64,000 nucleotides of DNA from a virus (IMGVR_UViG_3300044712_002337:1-64000); one strand, 5' to 3'. Shown: positions 26,293 to 35,527, numbered from the stretch's first letter. The notes: a model not told the origin generated them from the sequence alone. Numbers and translations: made by a program.

Positions 26293-27282
26293 TTACGCCT
26301 GGCCGAGGAGCAGGTGCCGCTCGTCCAGCGCCCCCACCCCCCACTTGGCCCGCCCGTACCACCCCTTCTTGTCCTCCTTGTGGAGGGTGGGGTCCTCGTG
26401 GATTTCGATGTTCATGCCCACCGGCATGACCACCTTGTCCTTGTGCCGGGTGTCCACCCCGACCACCAGGTTGGTCTTCGAGTTGGTGAACGTCCCGCCC
26501 AGGGTGTCGTCCCAGTACTTCTGGTACACCCCGTCCGGCCCGAGCTCGTCGATGTCCACGTACTCCACCTTGGCGAACCCGAGAATCTTGCCGTCCTCGG
26601 CGTCCAGGATGTCGGTGCGGTACATGTCCCCGATGTCGGTGGCGGCCAGGTACAGGATGGTCTCCCGCAGCTCCGGGCTCATGTACAGCCGGTTCATCCG
26701 GTACCCCCGCTTGGAGGTGTACTTCTGCCCGGCCCGCCGCATCTTCGTCTGCATCTGCCCCTGCAGCTTGAGGGAGAAGGTGCCGGCGGTGGCGGCGGTG
26801 TCGACCACCAGGAACCCGCGGTCGTGGGCGGTCTTGAGCACCAGGTGGAACACGTCGTCGTTCATCGACATCTGCCACCCGGCGGCCATCCCGTCCAGGG
26901 CCCGGGCGATGACGTCGAAGTCCCCCCGGCGGACGCTCTCCAGCGGCACCCCGATGGTGTTCCCCCGCATGCTCATGGGGATGCGGAGGTTGTCGCTCTC
27001 CACCATCCGCTGCGGGATGTCCCCGATGCGGGGGATGTAGAACGCCTTGAACTCCCCCATGTCCTTGTTCCAGAACAGGTCCTTGGGGTAGTACACGTCG
27101 GCGAACTCGTCCGTCGGGCGGACGGTGGCCAGCTCGCCGAACAGGGCGTCCTGGAAAATCTGCTCCTTCACGTACCCGCCGACGGCCTCGGCCACGGCCG
27201 GCTCGGCCGCCGCCGCCACGGCCAGGTCGGCCGACGCGCTGTCCTTGAGCAGGGCGATGAACTCTTCGGGTTTCTCGAACAC
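26293..27282 (-). CDS. major capsid protein
   Basis: 329 residues. HK97-fold hallmarks can be read: an N-terminal helical arm, then strands and an E-loop (MRGNTIGVPLESVRRGDFD), a P-domain helix with DDVFHLVLKTAHDRGFLVVD, and a C-terminal region with VVMPVGMNIEIHEDPTLH. It lies downstream of the protease/scaffold gene and the decoration-like gene, the canonical position. GTG start at 27282, 70 bases after a sense-oriented hairpin-TTTTAAAA element. No obvious protease-cleaved delta domain is visible. Confidence 0.85.
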   Translation of the reverse strand: MFEKPEEFIALLKDSASADLAVAAAAEPAVAEAVGGYVKEQIFQDALFGELATVRPTDEFADVYYPKDLFWNKDMGEFKAFYIPRIGDIPQRMVESDNLRIPMSMRGNTIGVPLESVRRGDFDVIARALDGMAAGWQMSMNDDVFHLVLKTAHDRGFLVVDTAATAGTFSLKLQGQMQTKMRRAGQKYTSKRGYRMNRLYMSPELRETILYLAATDIGDMYRTDILDAEDGKILGFAKVEYVDIDELGPDGVYQKYWDDTLGGTFTNSKTNLVVGVDTRHKDKVVMPVGMNIEIHEDPTLHKEDKKGWYGRAKWGVGALDERHLLLGQA

Positions 27283-27350
27283 GGGGGCTCCGGGGGCGTG
27301 AAGCCCCTTCTGTGTGGGTGGGGCGGGCGGGGCCCGCCGGGAGGGTGTGT

Positions 27351-27387
27351 GACTTCGCTCTTTTAACGCGGGCGGGTTCGCCGCCCG
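27351..27387 (-). promoter_or_regulatory. hairpin-TTTTAAAA element 8, sense
   Basis: Read leftward: hairpin with GGGCGG arms (27370-27387), then GCGTTAAAAGAGCGAAG. It lies between the decoration-like and capsid genes, about 70 bases before the capsid start. Confidence 0.65.
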
Positions 27388-27411
27388 GGGGGTGCGGGGG
27401 CCGGCCCCCGC

Positions 27412-27891
27412 TTAGAAGGCCTTCACCTGCAGCAGGGCGTACCCGTCGCTGTCCTTGGTCGACTTCCACTTGCCGACCACCCCGTTGCCGTTCACGCTGG
27501 CCGTGCCGAACGTCGAGTCGGCCGCCAGGTAGGCGTCCCCTTCGAGGGCCGGGGTGCCGGTGATTTTGTTCGTCCACACCTCGCACCACTCGCCGATGGC
27601 GACCGGCTCGCCGACGTTCGTGTCGGTCGGCTTGAAGCTGGACCGCGGGTAGGTGGACAGGTCGACGTTCTTCACCTGGTTCAGGGCGACGCCCAGGAAC
27701 TTGGTGCCGCTCGGCGGGGCGCCGGCGTACGCGGCGGCCACCAGCCGCTGGCCGTCCAGCGCCTGGCCGACCCCGCCGCCGGACGGCTGGGAGGCCTTCA
27801 GAATCATCGCGCAGCCGTCGTCGGCCACGGCGTCGGTGACGTACCGCGTGTTCTCCGGGGCGAACGGGCGGTAGTGGGCTTTGCGGGCCAT
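27412..27891 (-). CDS. capsid decoration-like protein
   Basis: 159 residues, Gly/Ser/Thr-rich and beta-structured: GTKFLGVALNQVKNVDLSTY and EGDAYLAADSTFGTASVNG. Its position between the protease-scaffold gene and the major capsid gene is that of decoration proteins (gpD-like). The phrase on ALDGQRLVAAAYAGA and the EWCEVWT segment resemble DUF2190-type capsid stabilising proteins, but this is a weak resemblance. ATG at 27891. Confidence 0.65.
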   Translation of the reverse strand: MARKAHYRPFAPENTRYVTDAVADDGCAMILKASQPSGGGVGQALDGQRLVAAAYAGAPPSGTKFLGVALNQVKNVDLSTYPRSSFKPTDTNVGEPVAIGEWCEVWTNKITGTPALEGDAYLAADSTFGTASVNGNGVVGKWKSTKDSDGYALLQVKAF

Positions 27892-27904
27892 GGGGTGCGG
27901 GTCC

Positions 27905-29374
27905 TTACTTCTTGGTGCGGGTGGAGGGTTGGGCGGCGGCGGCCTTCTGCTTGCGGGCGTAGGCCAGGATGCTGTCGCGGGCGGCCTGGCCGCGGGTCGG
28001 CTTGGGGGCCTCGGCGGCGGCCGGCGGGGGCGGCGGGGCGGGCGGGTCGACCGGTTCGAGGGCGGCCAGGGCCGGGGGGTCGGCCGGCTTCGCCGGCGGC
28101 TCGGCGGGCGGGGCCGGCTTGGCCCCGGCGACGGCCGCCAGGTTCTTCTCCACCAGGTCGTCGGTCAGGGCGGCCAGGGTGAGGGCGATGGCCCCGGCCT
28201 TGTCCGCGTCCACCCCGTAGGCGGCGGCCACCTTGGCGGTGAGGGCGGCCAGCCGCCGCTCCTGGGCGACGGCGTCCAGGTCGGCCTGGGCCCGGGCCAG
28301 GTCGGCCCGGGCCTTGTCCAGCTCCGCCTGGAGCTCGTCCCGCTTGCCGGCCAGGGCGGCGGTGGCCGCCTGCTCGGCCGCCAGCCGGGCGGTCGCCTCG
28401 GCCAGCTGTCGGGCGGTCGCCTCGCCGTCGGCCTTGGCCTGGGCCAGGTCGGCCTCGGCCGCGCCGGCCGTCTTGTGGGCGGCGGCCAGCTCGGCCTTCA
28501 GCTTGTCCAGTTGTTCGTCCATTGCGGTTCCCGTGGGGGGTTCTGGGGGCGTGTACCCCGCCGCCGGCGGCGGGGCGTCGAGGGCGGCGGAAATTTTTCC
28601 GGAAAGTTGCTTCCCGTCGAACGAGTAGACGGCCGACTTCGGGTTGGCCGGGACGGGCACGAACCCCTTGCCGGCGAAGGTGATTTGCCGGAGCACCTGC
28701 CCCAGCCGCTTGCCCTTGTACGTGTTCGTCGCCCGCGGGTTGTACCGGCTCAGGTGGGCGGACAGGAACGCCGTGTCCTTCGTCCGCCGGACGAACTCCA
28801 CCTGTGCCAGGTCGACGTCCGTCCACTCCGCCCCGGCCGGGGCGAGGGCGTAGTCGAAGTCGTCGTGCAGGGCCTCCATGCTCGCCCACCAGGCGCCCTG
28901 CTCCAGCTCCTCGATGAACGTCGCCATTTCTTCCGTCGCCGCCTTGTCCTTGCCGACGCGGTACAGGACGGTGGTGTCGAACAGGTGGAACGAGTCGGGC
29001 AGGTCGGCCGCGGCGGTGTCGAGGGGCAGGTCCGACCCGTCGGCGGCGGCCGCCCGCACGGCGGTGGCGTGGCCGACGATGTCCGCCCGGTCGTGCCGGC
29101 GGTTGGCCGGCTTGTCCACCGGGGTGAACCGGGCGGCCCACGTGTCGGCCGCCGGGAAGAAGTGGCCGTTGCGGTTGAACCCGGTGCTCACCAGCAGGGT
29201 CTGGCAGTAGTACAGGTCCTTCTGGTTCAGGTTGGTGGCGAGGGCGAGGCCGCCCTCGCCCGGAAGACCCGGGGCGGGCAGCGGCCGCACCTCGCACACG
29301 GCGTCCACCCGGGCCGCCGCCAGGGCCGGGCCGAGGCCGGCTTCCAACTCCGCCGGGAACGGCGTGATGCCCAT
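27905..29374 (-). CDS. prohead protease fused to scaffold-like coiled coil
   Basis: 489 residues. The N-terminal 200 residues look like a phage prohead protease: LVSTGFNRNGHFFPAAD, then a histidine in DIVGHATAVRAA and a conserved-type segment around VEFVRRTKDTAFLSAHL. From residue about 284 (MDEQLDKLKAELAAAH) a long Ala/Lys/Glu-rich coiled coil runs to a Pro-rich linker and a basic tail, as in scaffolds. The in-frame ATG at 28522 could start a separate scaffold, as in lambda C/Nu3, although no strong ribosome site precedes it. ATG at 29374. Confidence 0.8.
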   Translation of the reverse strand: MGITPFPAELEAGLGPALAAARVDAVCEVRPLPAPGLPGEGGLALATNLNQKDLYYCQTLLVSTGFNRNGHFFPAADTWAARFTPVDKPANRRHDRADIVGHATAVRAAAADGSDLPLDTAAADLPDSFHLFDTTVLYRVGKDKAATEEMATFIEELEQGAWWASMEALHDDFDYALAPAGAEWTDVDLAQVEFVRRTKDTAFLSAHLSRYNPRATNTYKGKRLGQVLRQITFAGKGFVPVPANPKSAVYSFDGKQLSGKISAALDAPPPAAGYTPPEPPTGTAMDEQLDKLKAELAAAHKTAGAAEADLAQAKADGEATARQLAEATARLAAEQAATAALAGKRDELQAELDKARADLARAQADLDAVAQERRLAALTAKVAAAYGVDADKAGAIALTLAALTDDLVEKNLAAVAGAKPAPPAEPPAKPADPPALAALEPVDPPAPPPPPAAAEAPKPTRGQAARDSILAYARKQKAAAAQPSTRTKK

Positions 29375-29377
29375 GGG

Positions 29378-29620
29378 TTATTTCACCTTTTTAAAATCGC
29401 CGCCGGCGGCGGCGGACGTGTGCTCGGACGTGTGCGTCTTGTTCGCCCGGTCGGCCACCCGCCGGCACAGGCTCATCGAGTACACGGGCGGCTCGCCGGC
29501 CGGCCCGCAGCAGCCGTAGGTCGAGAAGCAGACGCTCTCCAGGTCGGTCACCGGCACCCCGTCCCGGGTCAGCGTGAACGCCTTGGTGACGGTGTCGAAG
29601 GTGGCGGTTATCTGGGCCAT
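29378..29620 (-). CDS. small Cys-containing phage protein
   Basis: 80 residues: MAQITATFDTVTKAFTLTRD, then SVCFSTYGCCGPAGEP. The last six residues (DFKKVK) are encoded by the A/T box of a hairpin-TTTTAAAA element, so the element is partly within the coding region. Function not recognised; sits between portal and protease. Confidence 0.65.
   Translation of the reverse strand: MAQITATFDTVTKAFTLTRDGVPVTDLESVCFSTYGCCGPAGEPPVYSMSLCRRVADRANKTHTSEHTSAAAGGDFKKVK
29381..29414 (-). promoter_or_regulatory. hairpin-TTTTAAAA element 9, sense
   Basis: Read leftward: GC hairpin (29398-29414), then ATTTTAAAAAGGTGAAA (29381-29397), seven bases before the protease ATG. It overlaps the end of the preceding gene. 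Confidence 0.75.
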
Positions 29621-29646
29621 GCTCGCGGGCTCGCGTTCTCGGGGTC

Positions 29647-29684
29647 CGCGGGGCGGAGCCCCGCGATTTTAAAAGGGTGAAAAT
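29647..29684 (+). repeat. hairpin-TTTTAAAA element 10, inverted
   Basis: Hairpin CGCGGGGC/GCCCCGCG (29647-29665), then ATTTTAAAAGGGTGAAAAT. It reads against the leftward genes. Confidence 0.8.
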
Positions 29685-29691
29685 ACGGTCG

Positions 29692-31806
29692 TCAGTCCTC
29701 TACCCCGCCGGCCCGGGCGGCGGCCAGCAGGGCGAGGCGGCCGGCCCGGTCCTGGGCGAGGGGCAGGCCGGCCAGGGCGGCGCGGGCGGCCCGCAGGTCG
29801 TCGGGCAGGGCCAGGTCCCCCTCCAGGGCGGCGAGCACGTCCGCCTCCCCCGCCCCGGCCGGCAGGCGGGCGAGCACGGCGAAGTGCAGGTCCTCGTACT
29901 CCGCCACCTGGGCGGTCGACAGCTGGCGGAAGGTGGCCTTGCCCAGGGCCCCCAGGTACAGCGGCTTGAGCACCTCGTCGGCCACCTCGGACGCGGCGGC
30001 CAGGGCGGCGGCCGCCCGGCCGAACGGGACCACCTTGCGGGGCCTCCGCTTCACCTTGTCGGTCGAGCCCGGCGGGCGGCCGGTCCGCTCCGGCGGCTTG
30101 TACGCCGCGGGGTCTTTCGTCCCCCGCTTCTTCCGGTTCCGCCGCTTCGGGTCGGCCGGGTCGGCCGGGTCCGGCTGCAGGGCGGCGGCGTGCTCGGCCG
30201 GGGTCTTCTCGCCCGCCTTCGGCGGCGGGTAGTCCAGGCCCACCTGGGACGGGGTGAGGTGCCCCTGGCCGACGAACGCCCGCTCGTTCATCACGTCCCG
30301 CTGGTACTCCAGGGCGAACGGCCCGGCCTTGGGCGGGGCGGCCCCCCGCTCCCGCGCCGCCCGCTCGCGGCGGAGGCGGACCTGCTCGATTTCCGGCACC
30401 GCCCCGAACCGCTCCTGCAGGAACTCCAGGCTCAGCCCCTCCCGGTCCATGAGCTCGATGAGCAGCCGCTTGAGCTGGGCGTCCTCGCCCAGCGGGGAGC
30501 CGTCGAACACGACGGTGAACGGGTGGCGGAACCCGAGCGGCTGGCGGACGCCGAGGTCGAGTTCGGCCTCCCAGAACCCCTTCAGGACGTCCCGCACGTA
30601 CTGCAGCCGCTCGACCAGGCTCTGCATGGACACGGCGTTGTTGGTGAACCCGGCCTGCCCGCTCGACGTCCCGCCGGTGAGCGTCGGCGGCACCCCGTAC
30701 CCCTGGAAGATGGCCTCCAGGGTGGGCACGTACTTCTCCTTGCCGAGGAAGTGGTGCACGTCGGTGGTGATTTCCTTGCAGTCGATGAACGGGTCCCAGA
30801 TGATGTCCAGGGTGCCGCCGTTGACCGACTGGGTGACCAGGTCGTTCAGCCGGGCCATCATCTCGCGGGTCGGGTAGATGATGTTCTCCGGGTCGTCGGC
30901 GTCCTTGCCGAGCGTCCAGATGCGGGTGCGGGTGACCGCCCCGTCGGCCGCCATCTCGTCGGCCAGCTTGAGCTTGCCCAGGGTGCGGAGGTCGCGGAGC
31001 ACCGAGTAGGTGATGGGCACGGGCACCGCCTGGTGGTCGGCCCGCTTGTAGAACAACAGGACGTTGTCCTTGGCCGTCAGGCGGACGGCGTCCCCGGCCG
31101 GGTCGACGGCCGCCCGCTGGGGGGCCGGGCGGAGCCACGCGAACAGGCGGCGGCCGGCGGCCGGCGGGCCGACGGCGTACCCGCTCAGGTCGGGCGTCTG
31201 GCCGGGGGCGAACTCGGCCGGCAGCCGCAGGGTGCGGGGGTCGAGCACGTCGTACCCGACCGGAATCTGCCCGGGCGGGAGCGGGCTCTTGACGACCGGG
31301 CGGACGGCCGCCGGCTTGAAGCCGTCCGGCAGTCTGGCCAGCCGCCGCTTGAGGGGCGCGGTGCCGGCCAGGTACAGCATGTGGGCGATCCGCTCGGACC
31401 GGTCGCGGGCGTTCACCCGCTTGAGCCACTCCCGCCCCACCTTCTGGGCCCGCACCCCGCGGTTGAGCACGTCCATCCCCTTGGCGGTGAAGTCGGCCAT
31501 CAGGTCGATGATGTTCCGCACCAGGGAGAACTTGTGGTACGCCTGGAAGCAGGCGTCGATGACGTGCACCGGGTCGGTGGGCAGGGCGGACTCGGGGCGG
31601 AACCAGTCGCGGTCGCCCTCGTCCAGCCCGTTGGTGACGGTGGTGTTCGGGTTGGCCGCCGGGAACAGGGGGGCGGCGGTGGCCGGGCGGGGGTCCGGGC
31701 GGCGGCGGCAGACGGCGTGCCCGTAGTCGGCGGCGCGGGCCAGGTCGGGCGGGGTGCGGGTGTACAGGGGGGTGGTCACGCTGGAGTCCGACTGGAGTGG
31801 GGTCAC
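29692..31806 (-). CDS. portal protein
   Basis: 704 residues. It starts with a GTG that overlaps the terminase stop (GTGA). Central motifs include FTAKGMDVLNRGV, RIWTLGKDADDPENIIYPTR, GGTSSGQAGFTNNAVSMQSL and the helix with RLQYVRDVLKGFWEAEL, typical of large dodecameric portals. The C-terminal 200 residues are basic and Ala-rich, with a possible unfolded segment around residue 535. It sits directly after the large terminase, as expected for the packaging-motor partner. Confidence 0.8.
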   Translation of the reverse strand: MTPLQSDSSVTTPLYTRTPPDLARAADYGHAVCRRRPDPRPATAAPLFPAANPNTTVTNGLDEGDRDWFRPESALPTDPVHVIDACFQAYHKFSLVRNIIDLMADFTAKGMDVLNRGVRAQKVGREWLKRVNARDRSERIAHMLYLAGTAPLKRRLARLPDGFKPAAVRPVVKSPLPPGQIPVGYDVLDPRTLRLPAEFAPGQTPDLSGYAVGPPAAGRRLFAWLRPAPQRAAVDPAGDAVRLTAKDNVLLFYKRADHQAVPVPITYSVLRDLRTLGKLKLADEMAADGAVTRTRIWTLGKDADDPENIIYPTREMMARLNDLVTQSVNGGTLDIIWDPFIDCKEITTDVHHFLGKEKYVPTLEAIFQGYGVPPTLTGGTSSGQAGFTNNAVSMQSLVERLQYVRDVLKGFWEAELDLGVRQPLGFRHPFTVVFDGSPLGEDAQLKRLLIELMDREGLSLEFLQERFGAVPEIEQVRLRRERAARERGAAPPKAGPFALEYQRDVMNERAFVGQGHLTPSQVGLDYPPPKAGEKTPAEHAAALQPDPADPADPKRRNRKKRGTKDPAAYKPPERTGRPPGSTDKVKRRPRKVVPFGRAAAALAAASEVADEVLKPLYLGALGKATFRQLSTAQVAEYEDLHFAVLARLPAGAGEADVLAALEGDLALPDDLRAARAALAGLPLAQDRAGRLALLAAARAGGVED

Positions 31807-34055
31807 CCCCCACTACCCCGCCGCGGCCCGCCGCCGGGCGGGCGGGCGGCGAACCCGCCCACCCCGCCGCCCAGCTTGGCGGCCATCCGCCCGGAGCACA
31901 CGTACAGCACCCCGGTCGGCTCCCCGGTCAGCCGGAGGGCCCCGGCCCGCCCGCCCAGGGCGACCGGGGCGGGCAGGGAGGCGGGGGCGGAGTTCACCAG
32001 CCGGGCCCCCCAGTTGGCCATGAGCAGGGCGGAGTACCGGTCCTTCTTGAGGGGGCCCTTCCGCTGGCCGGGCACCTTGGCCTCGGGGACGTCCCACCGC
32101 TCGGTGTTGTTCGACGTTTGGGTGTGTACAATAGTACACATCTCATCCTTCAATTCCTCAATCTCGTGCAACACACTCTCGAACGCGTCCTCCAGGGCGT
32201 CCCCGTCGGCCCCGACCCGGCCGGCCGCGACGTCCTGCTCGTGGGCCAGGGCGAACCCGATTTCGTCCACCCGCGGGAACAGCAGGACGCGGTCCTCCAG
32301 GTCCTTCCGCATGGCCCAGTTGGCGTCCTTCAGCCACTGCTGCTTGCCGAAGTTGACCGGCCGCAGGAAGTGGTCGCCGGCCATCCAGTCGGTGTCCCGC
32401 GGGTTCTCCTTGTCCGGGATGGGGTAGACGGGCCGCTCCCCCTCCTCCAGCTTGGCCGGCTCGCTGAACGCCTCGAACAGGGCGTTGCCCGCGCCCCCCG
32501 ACCCCTCGTCGATGACCACCTCGGTCGGCGGGAAGCGGCGGAACATGTCCCGCAGCTTCCGCACGGCGTACGCGTAGAAGTCCATGGGGATTTTCCCGCT
32601 CTTCCGCTTCTTGCGGTGGTCGGACTTGTTCGTCGTCCAGCAGAACACGACCCGCCGGTGGTCCGGCCACACCTCGGTGACGACGACGGCGAAGTTGTCC
32701 CGGTTGAACGCCGGGTCGACGCCGTACGCGTACTTACACCCCTCCCGCCCCTGCATGGCCGGGCCGAACTCGACCACCCCGCAGGACGGGAACTCGGGCG
32801 GCGGCACCGGCTCCTCGGTCTGCCCGCCGATGGTCGCCCGCTCGATGAGGCTGCGGCGGTAGAAGCCGTCGGAATCGGTCACGAAAATCGTCAGGTACTC
32901 CGACTGGTACGCCGCCAGGGAGCTCATCTGCCGGGCCCGCTCGATGGTCTTCTCGTCCATGAACCGGCGGGGGATGCGGTCCCACGGCAGGCGGATGACG
33001 GAGTAGTCCCGCCAGTCGAAGCTGTCCGGCGGCGGCCCGCCGAGCACCTCCCGGACCCGGTCCGGGTCGCCGCGGGTGGCGACGATGTCGTGGTAGTTCT
33101 GCCAGTACTTGAAGAAGTGGTTGAACTTGTACGAGGCCGTACCCGACAGGACGGACTGGTTCCCCCGGCGGCCGGCCGCCCCGAGGGCGTCCAGCTCCGG
33201 CGTCCACAGGTTGAGGCGGCGGAGCAGGAGTTCGCGGTTGTACTCGGCCGCCTTGGCGACCGGGTTGGCGGACACGGCCCCGAACCCCTGGACGACGACG
33301 CTGTACACCTCTTCCGTCACCGACGCAAACTCGTCGCAGATAACAGTTTGCGCCCGGATGCCCCGGATGGTCTCGCCGGTCGGCCCGAGCGGCAGGAACA
33401 GGGCGACCGAGTCGCCCACCCGGAACTCGCACCGGTCGTTCCCGCCCCGCCGCGGGCCGTTGTCGTACGACCCGTGGCCCTTCCCCACCAGGTCGCGGAA
33501 CACGGGCGAGTTCGACCAAATCCGCTGGCAATATTCCCATATCACCATCGACTGGCGGAGCGACTTGGCCACCACCGCCACCTGGGAGCCGGGGCAGAAG
33601 GTGAGCTTGAGCAGGATGAACAGGGCGAGCAAGCTGGACTTGGACCCACCCCGGCTGAAAATCAGCATGGGGAACTGCCGCCACCACAGTTCGAGCAGGG
33701 TGACCGTCTGGAACGGGGCCACCCGCAGCGGGTCCACCCCGTCCATGCTGAACAGGTGGTAGCAGGCGAACGGGAAGTACTCCGGGTTGGACAGCACCCG
33801 CAGCAGGCTGATGTCCGGCCGCTCCAGGGCGAGGGCGTCCAGCCGGTTCGGGCTGAACGGGTGGTCGGTCACGTCCGGCGTGTACAGCAGCCGCTCGATG
33901 GACCGGGCGGCCTCGTCCGGCGGGCACGGGGCCCCGTCCGCCCGCGGCTGGATGGACAGGATGTCCTCCTCCGTCAGGTAGAACATGGCCTCGTCAATCA
34001 GGTGCTTGAGGCGGTCGTGGGCGTCGGTGAACGCGGGCAGGTGTTTCTTGGCCAC
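31803..34055 (-). CDS. terL: terminase large subunit (ATPase and nuclease)
   Basis: 750 residues. The ATPase domain carries a Walker-A-like SRGGSKS near residue 133 and a Walker B of VICDEF near 241. The nuclease domain shows an acidic motif in GVDPAFNRDN near 447 and VVIDEGSGG near 513. Packages DNA into procapsids through the portal. GTG start at 34055; the ERCC4 gene stops immediately upstream. The extreme C-terminus (AALR... GGG-rich) is probably disordered. A TGTGTAC...GTACACA palindrome lies inside the coding sequence at 32123. Confidence 0.9.
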   Translation of the reverse strand: MAKKHLPAFTDAHDRLKHLIDEAMFYLTEEDILSIQPRADGAPCPPDEAARSIERLLYTPDVTDHPFSPNRLDALALERPDISLLRVLSNPEYFPFACYHLFSMDGVDPLRVAPFQTVTLLELWWRQFPMLIFSRGGSKSSLLALFILLKLTFCPGSQVAVVAKSLRQSMVIWEYCQRIWSNSPVFRDLVGKGHGSYDNGPRRGGNDRCEFRVGDSVALFLPLGPTGETIRGIRAQTVICDEFASVTEEVYSVVVQGFGAVSANPVAKAAEYNRELLLRRLNLWTPELDALGAAGRRGNQSVLSGTASYKFNHFFKYWQNYHDIVATRGDPDRVREVLGGPPPDSFDWRDYSVIRLPWDRIPRRFMDEKTIERARQMSSLAAYQSEYLTIFVTDSDGFYRRSLIERATIGGQTEEPVPPPEFPSCGVVEFGPAMQGREGCKYAYGVDPAFNRDNFAVVVTEVWPDHRRVVFCWTTNKSDHRKKRKSGKIPMDFYAYAVRKLRDMFRRFPPTEVVIDEGSGGAGNALFEAFSEPAKLEEGERPVYPIPDKENPRDTDWMAGDHFLRPVNFGKQQWLKDANWAMRKDLEDRVLLFPRVDEIGFALAHEQDVAAGRVGADGDALEDAFESVLHEIEELKDEMCTIVHTQTSNNTERWDVPEAKVPGQRKGPLKKDRYSALLMANWGARLVNSAPASLPAPVALGGRAGALRLTGEPTGVLYVCSGRMAAKLGGGVGGFAARPPGGGPRRGSGG
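32123..32140. repeat. inverted repeat TGTGTAC-AATA-GTACACA
   Basis: Perfect 7-bp arms around AATA, in the large-terminase coding region; unusually AT-rich for this genome. A related palindrome is at 63889. Operator function is speculative. Confidence 0.5.
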
Positions 34056-34541
34056 TTAAATGTGCCCGTACCTTTCGAGCACCCGCTTGAACAGGCCGCG
34101 GGCGAACGCCTGGGCCTTCTCGGGGGTCTCGCAGAACACCCACTGGACGGTCGGGTGGGCGAGGGTGAGTTCGGCGAACCGCTTGTGCAGGAGGGCCGGG
34201 GTGACGCGGAGGCGGCGGCGTTTGGACTGCGGGATGCCCGAGTTTTCGGGGAATTCGTCGAGCCGCCGCCAGGGCGATTCGACCACGACGTACGGGTGGG
34301 CGATGGCCCGCATCCGCCCCAACTCCCGCTCGAACCGGTCTTCGAAGAAATTCCCCGCCAGCTCCGCGGTGTTCCGTTTGCGCTCGATCGCGACCAGGTG
34401 CCCGAGCCCGTCCAGGGCGTAGTCGCCCGTGGCCACGGTGCCCGGCCGGCTGCCGGCGCACCACGAGTGCGGGGTAAAAACCCACGGGGTTTGTTCCCTC
34501 GTGTCCTGAATCACCCAGAACGTCGGCTTGGCCTCGGCCAT
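34056..34541 (-). CDS. ERCC4-type nuclease
   Basis: 161 residues. The ERCC4 (XPF/Mus81) motif set is present: VIQDTREQTPW at the N-terminus, then GDYALDG and VAIERKR, i.e. D-x-R-E-Q ... GDY ... ERK catalytic residues. Such nucleases cut branched or flap DNA. It stands between small-terminase-like and large-terminase genes, unusual for this family, and could process DNA branches before packaging. ATG at 34541 chosen; an upstream frame extension through an element is less likely. Confidence 0.85.
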   Translation of the reverse strand: MAEAKPTFWVIQDTREQTPWVFTPHSWCAGSRPGTVATGDYALDGLGHLVAIERKRNTAELAGNFFEDRFERELGRMRAIAHPYVVVESPWRRLDEFPENSGIPQSKRRRLRVTPALLHKRFAELTLAHPTVQWVFCETPEKAQAFARGLFKRVLERYGHI

Positions 34542-34548
34542 GGTCTCC

Positions 34549-34584
34549 CGCGGGCTGACGCCCGCGATTTTAAAAGGGTGAAAT
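34549..34584 (+). repeat. hairpin-TTTTAAAA element 11, inverted
   Basis: Perfect CGCGGGC/GCCCGCG stem (34549-34566), then ATTTTAAAAGGGTGAAAT. The nuclease gene starts 8 bases from its hairpin end but in the opposite direction. Confidence 0.85.
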
Positions 34585-34588
34585 ACCA

Positions 34589-35527
34589 TTAGGGCACCGG
34601 GGCCGGGGCCGCTTCGGGTAGCGGCTCGGCCGGCGGCAGGGCTTTGAGGACGGTGTCCGGGGTGAACAGCGGGCTGTCGACGGTGCCGTCGGCCAGTTTG
34701 ATGGGGCGGGCGAGCCGCTCGGCCTCCCGCCTGCCCACCTGCTTCATCAGGGCCGCCCGCTTGCCCTCGGTCTCCCGCTTGTCCTCGGACAGGACGACCT
34801 TCATCAGGTCCTGGAAGGACATCGTCTTGGTCAGCCGCTCAATCCGCTGCTCGCGGGTCGACTTCAGGGACTCGAATATCTTCCGGTGCTTCTCGTCCAG
34901 GTCGGAGTGCTCGCGGACGAGGGAGTTCAGTTGACTCCCGAGTTGGCGGGCCCGCTCCTGTAAGCCTTCCATCGTGCGGACGGTGGCCTCGTCCCGCGCG
35001 ATGGGCTGGCCGGGGGCGGCCAGCGGCCACAGCTTGTTGATACGCTCCCACTCGGCCTCGGCGTCCCGCCGCCGCTCGATGGCTTCTTTCTGGGCGGCCA
35101 GGTTGCGGTGCTTGAGCACGCTCAGGGTGACCGCGTCGTGCACCTGCACCCGCTCGGTGGCCAGCACGTCCCCGCCGAACTGTTCGAGCATGTCCGCGTA
35201 CTGGTCCTCGTAGAACCGCTGCTCGTGCGGGAAGAAGGACGACTTCACCTGCCGCCACAGCTCGCTGTTGTGCAGGTCGGCCAGCAGCCGCTCGCGGGGG
35301 GCGGCGGCCGGGCCGCCGAGGGCGGACTGGGCGGCGGCGGCGGCCAGCTCGTCGGCCGTCGCCTTCGGGAACAGGCGGGCGACCGCCTTGGCGATGGTCT
35401 CCGCCGGCCGGCCGAGGGCGGCGGCGATGTCGGCCACCGGCTGGCCGAGCTCCACCCGCCCGCGGATTTCCCGCAGCTCCTGGGAGGTCATCCCCCGCTT
35501 CGGCTTGTCCCGCCTCGGCTTACTCAC
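34589..35527 (-). CDS. terminase small subunit-like DNA-binding protein
   Basis: 312 residues. The basic N-terminus (MSKPRRDKPKRGMTSQELRE) leads into a helix-turn-helix-like segment (GQPVADIAAALGRPAETIAKAV). A central region with SELWRQVKSSFFPHEQRFYE and a coiled coil (EAIERRRDAEAEWERINKLW) follows. Location just before the terminase suggests the DNA-recognition subunit, which is inferred. GTG at 35527 overlaps the preceding stop by 8 bases. Confidence 0.6.
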   Translation of the reverse strand: MSKPRRDKPKRGMTSQELREIRGRVELGQPVADIAAALGRPAETIAKAVARLFPKATADELAAAAAQSALGGPAAAPRERLLADLHNSELWRQVKSSFFPHEQRFYEDQYADMLEQFGGDVLATERVQVHDAVTLSVLKHRNLAAQKEAIERRRDAEAEWERINKLWPLAAPGQPIARDEATVRTMEGLQERARQLGSQLNSLVREHSDLDEKHRKIFESLKSTREQRIERLTKTMSFQDLMKVVLSEDKRETEGKRAALMKQVGRREAERLARPIKLADGTVDSPLFTPDTVLKALPPAEPLPEAAPAPVP

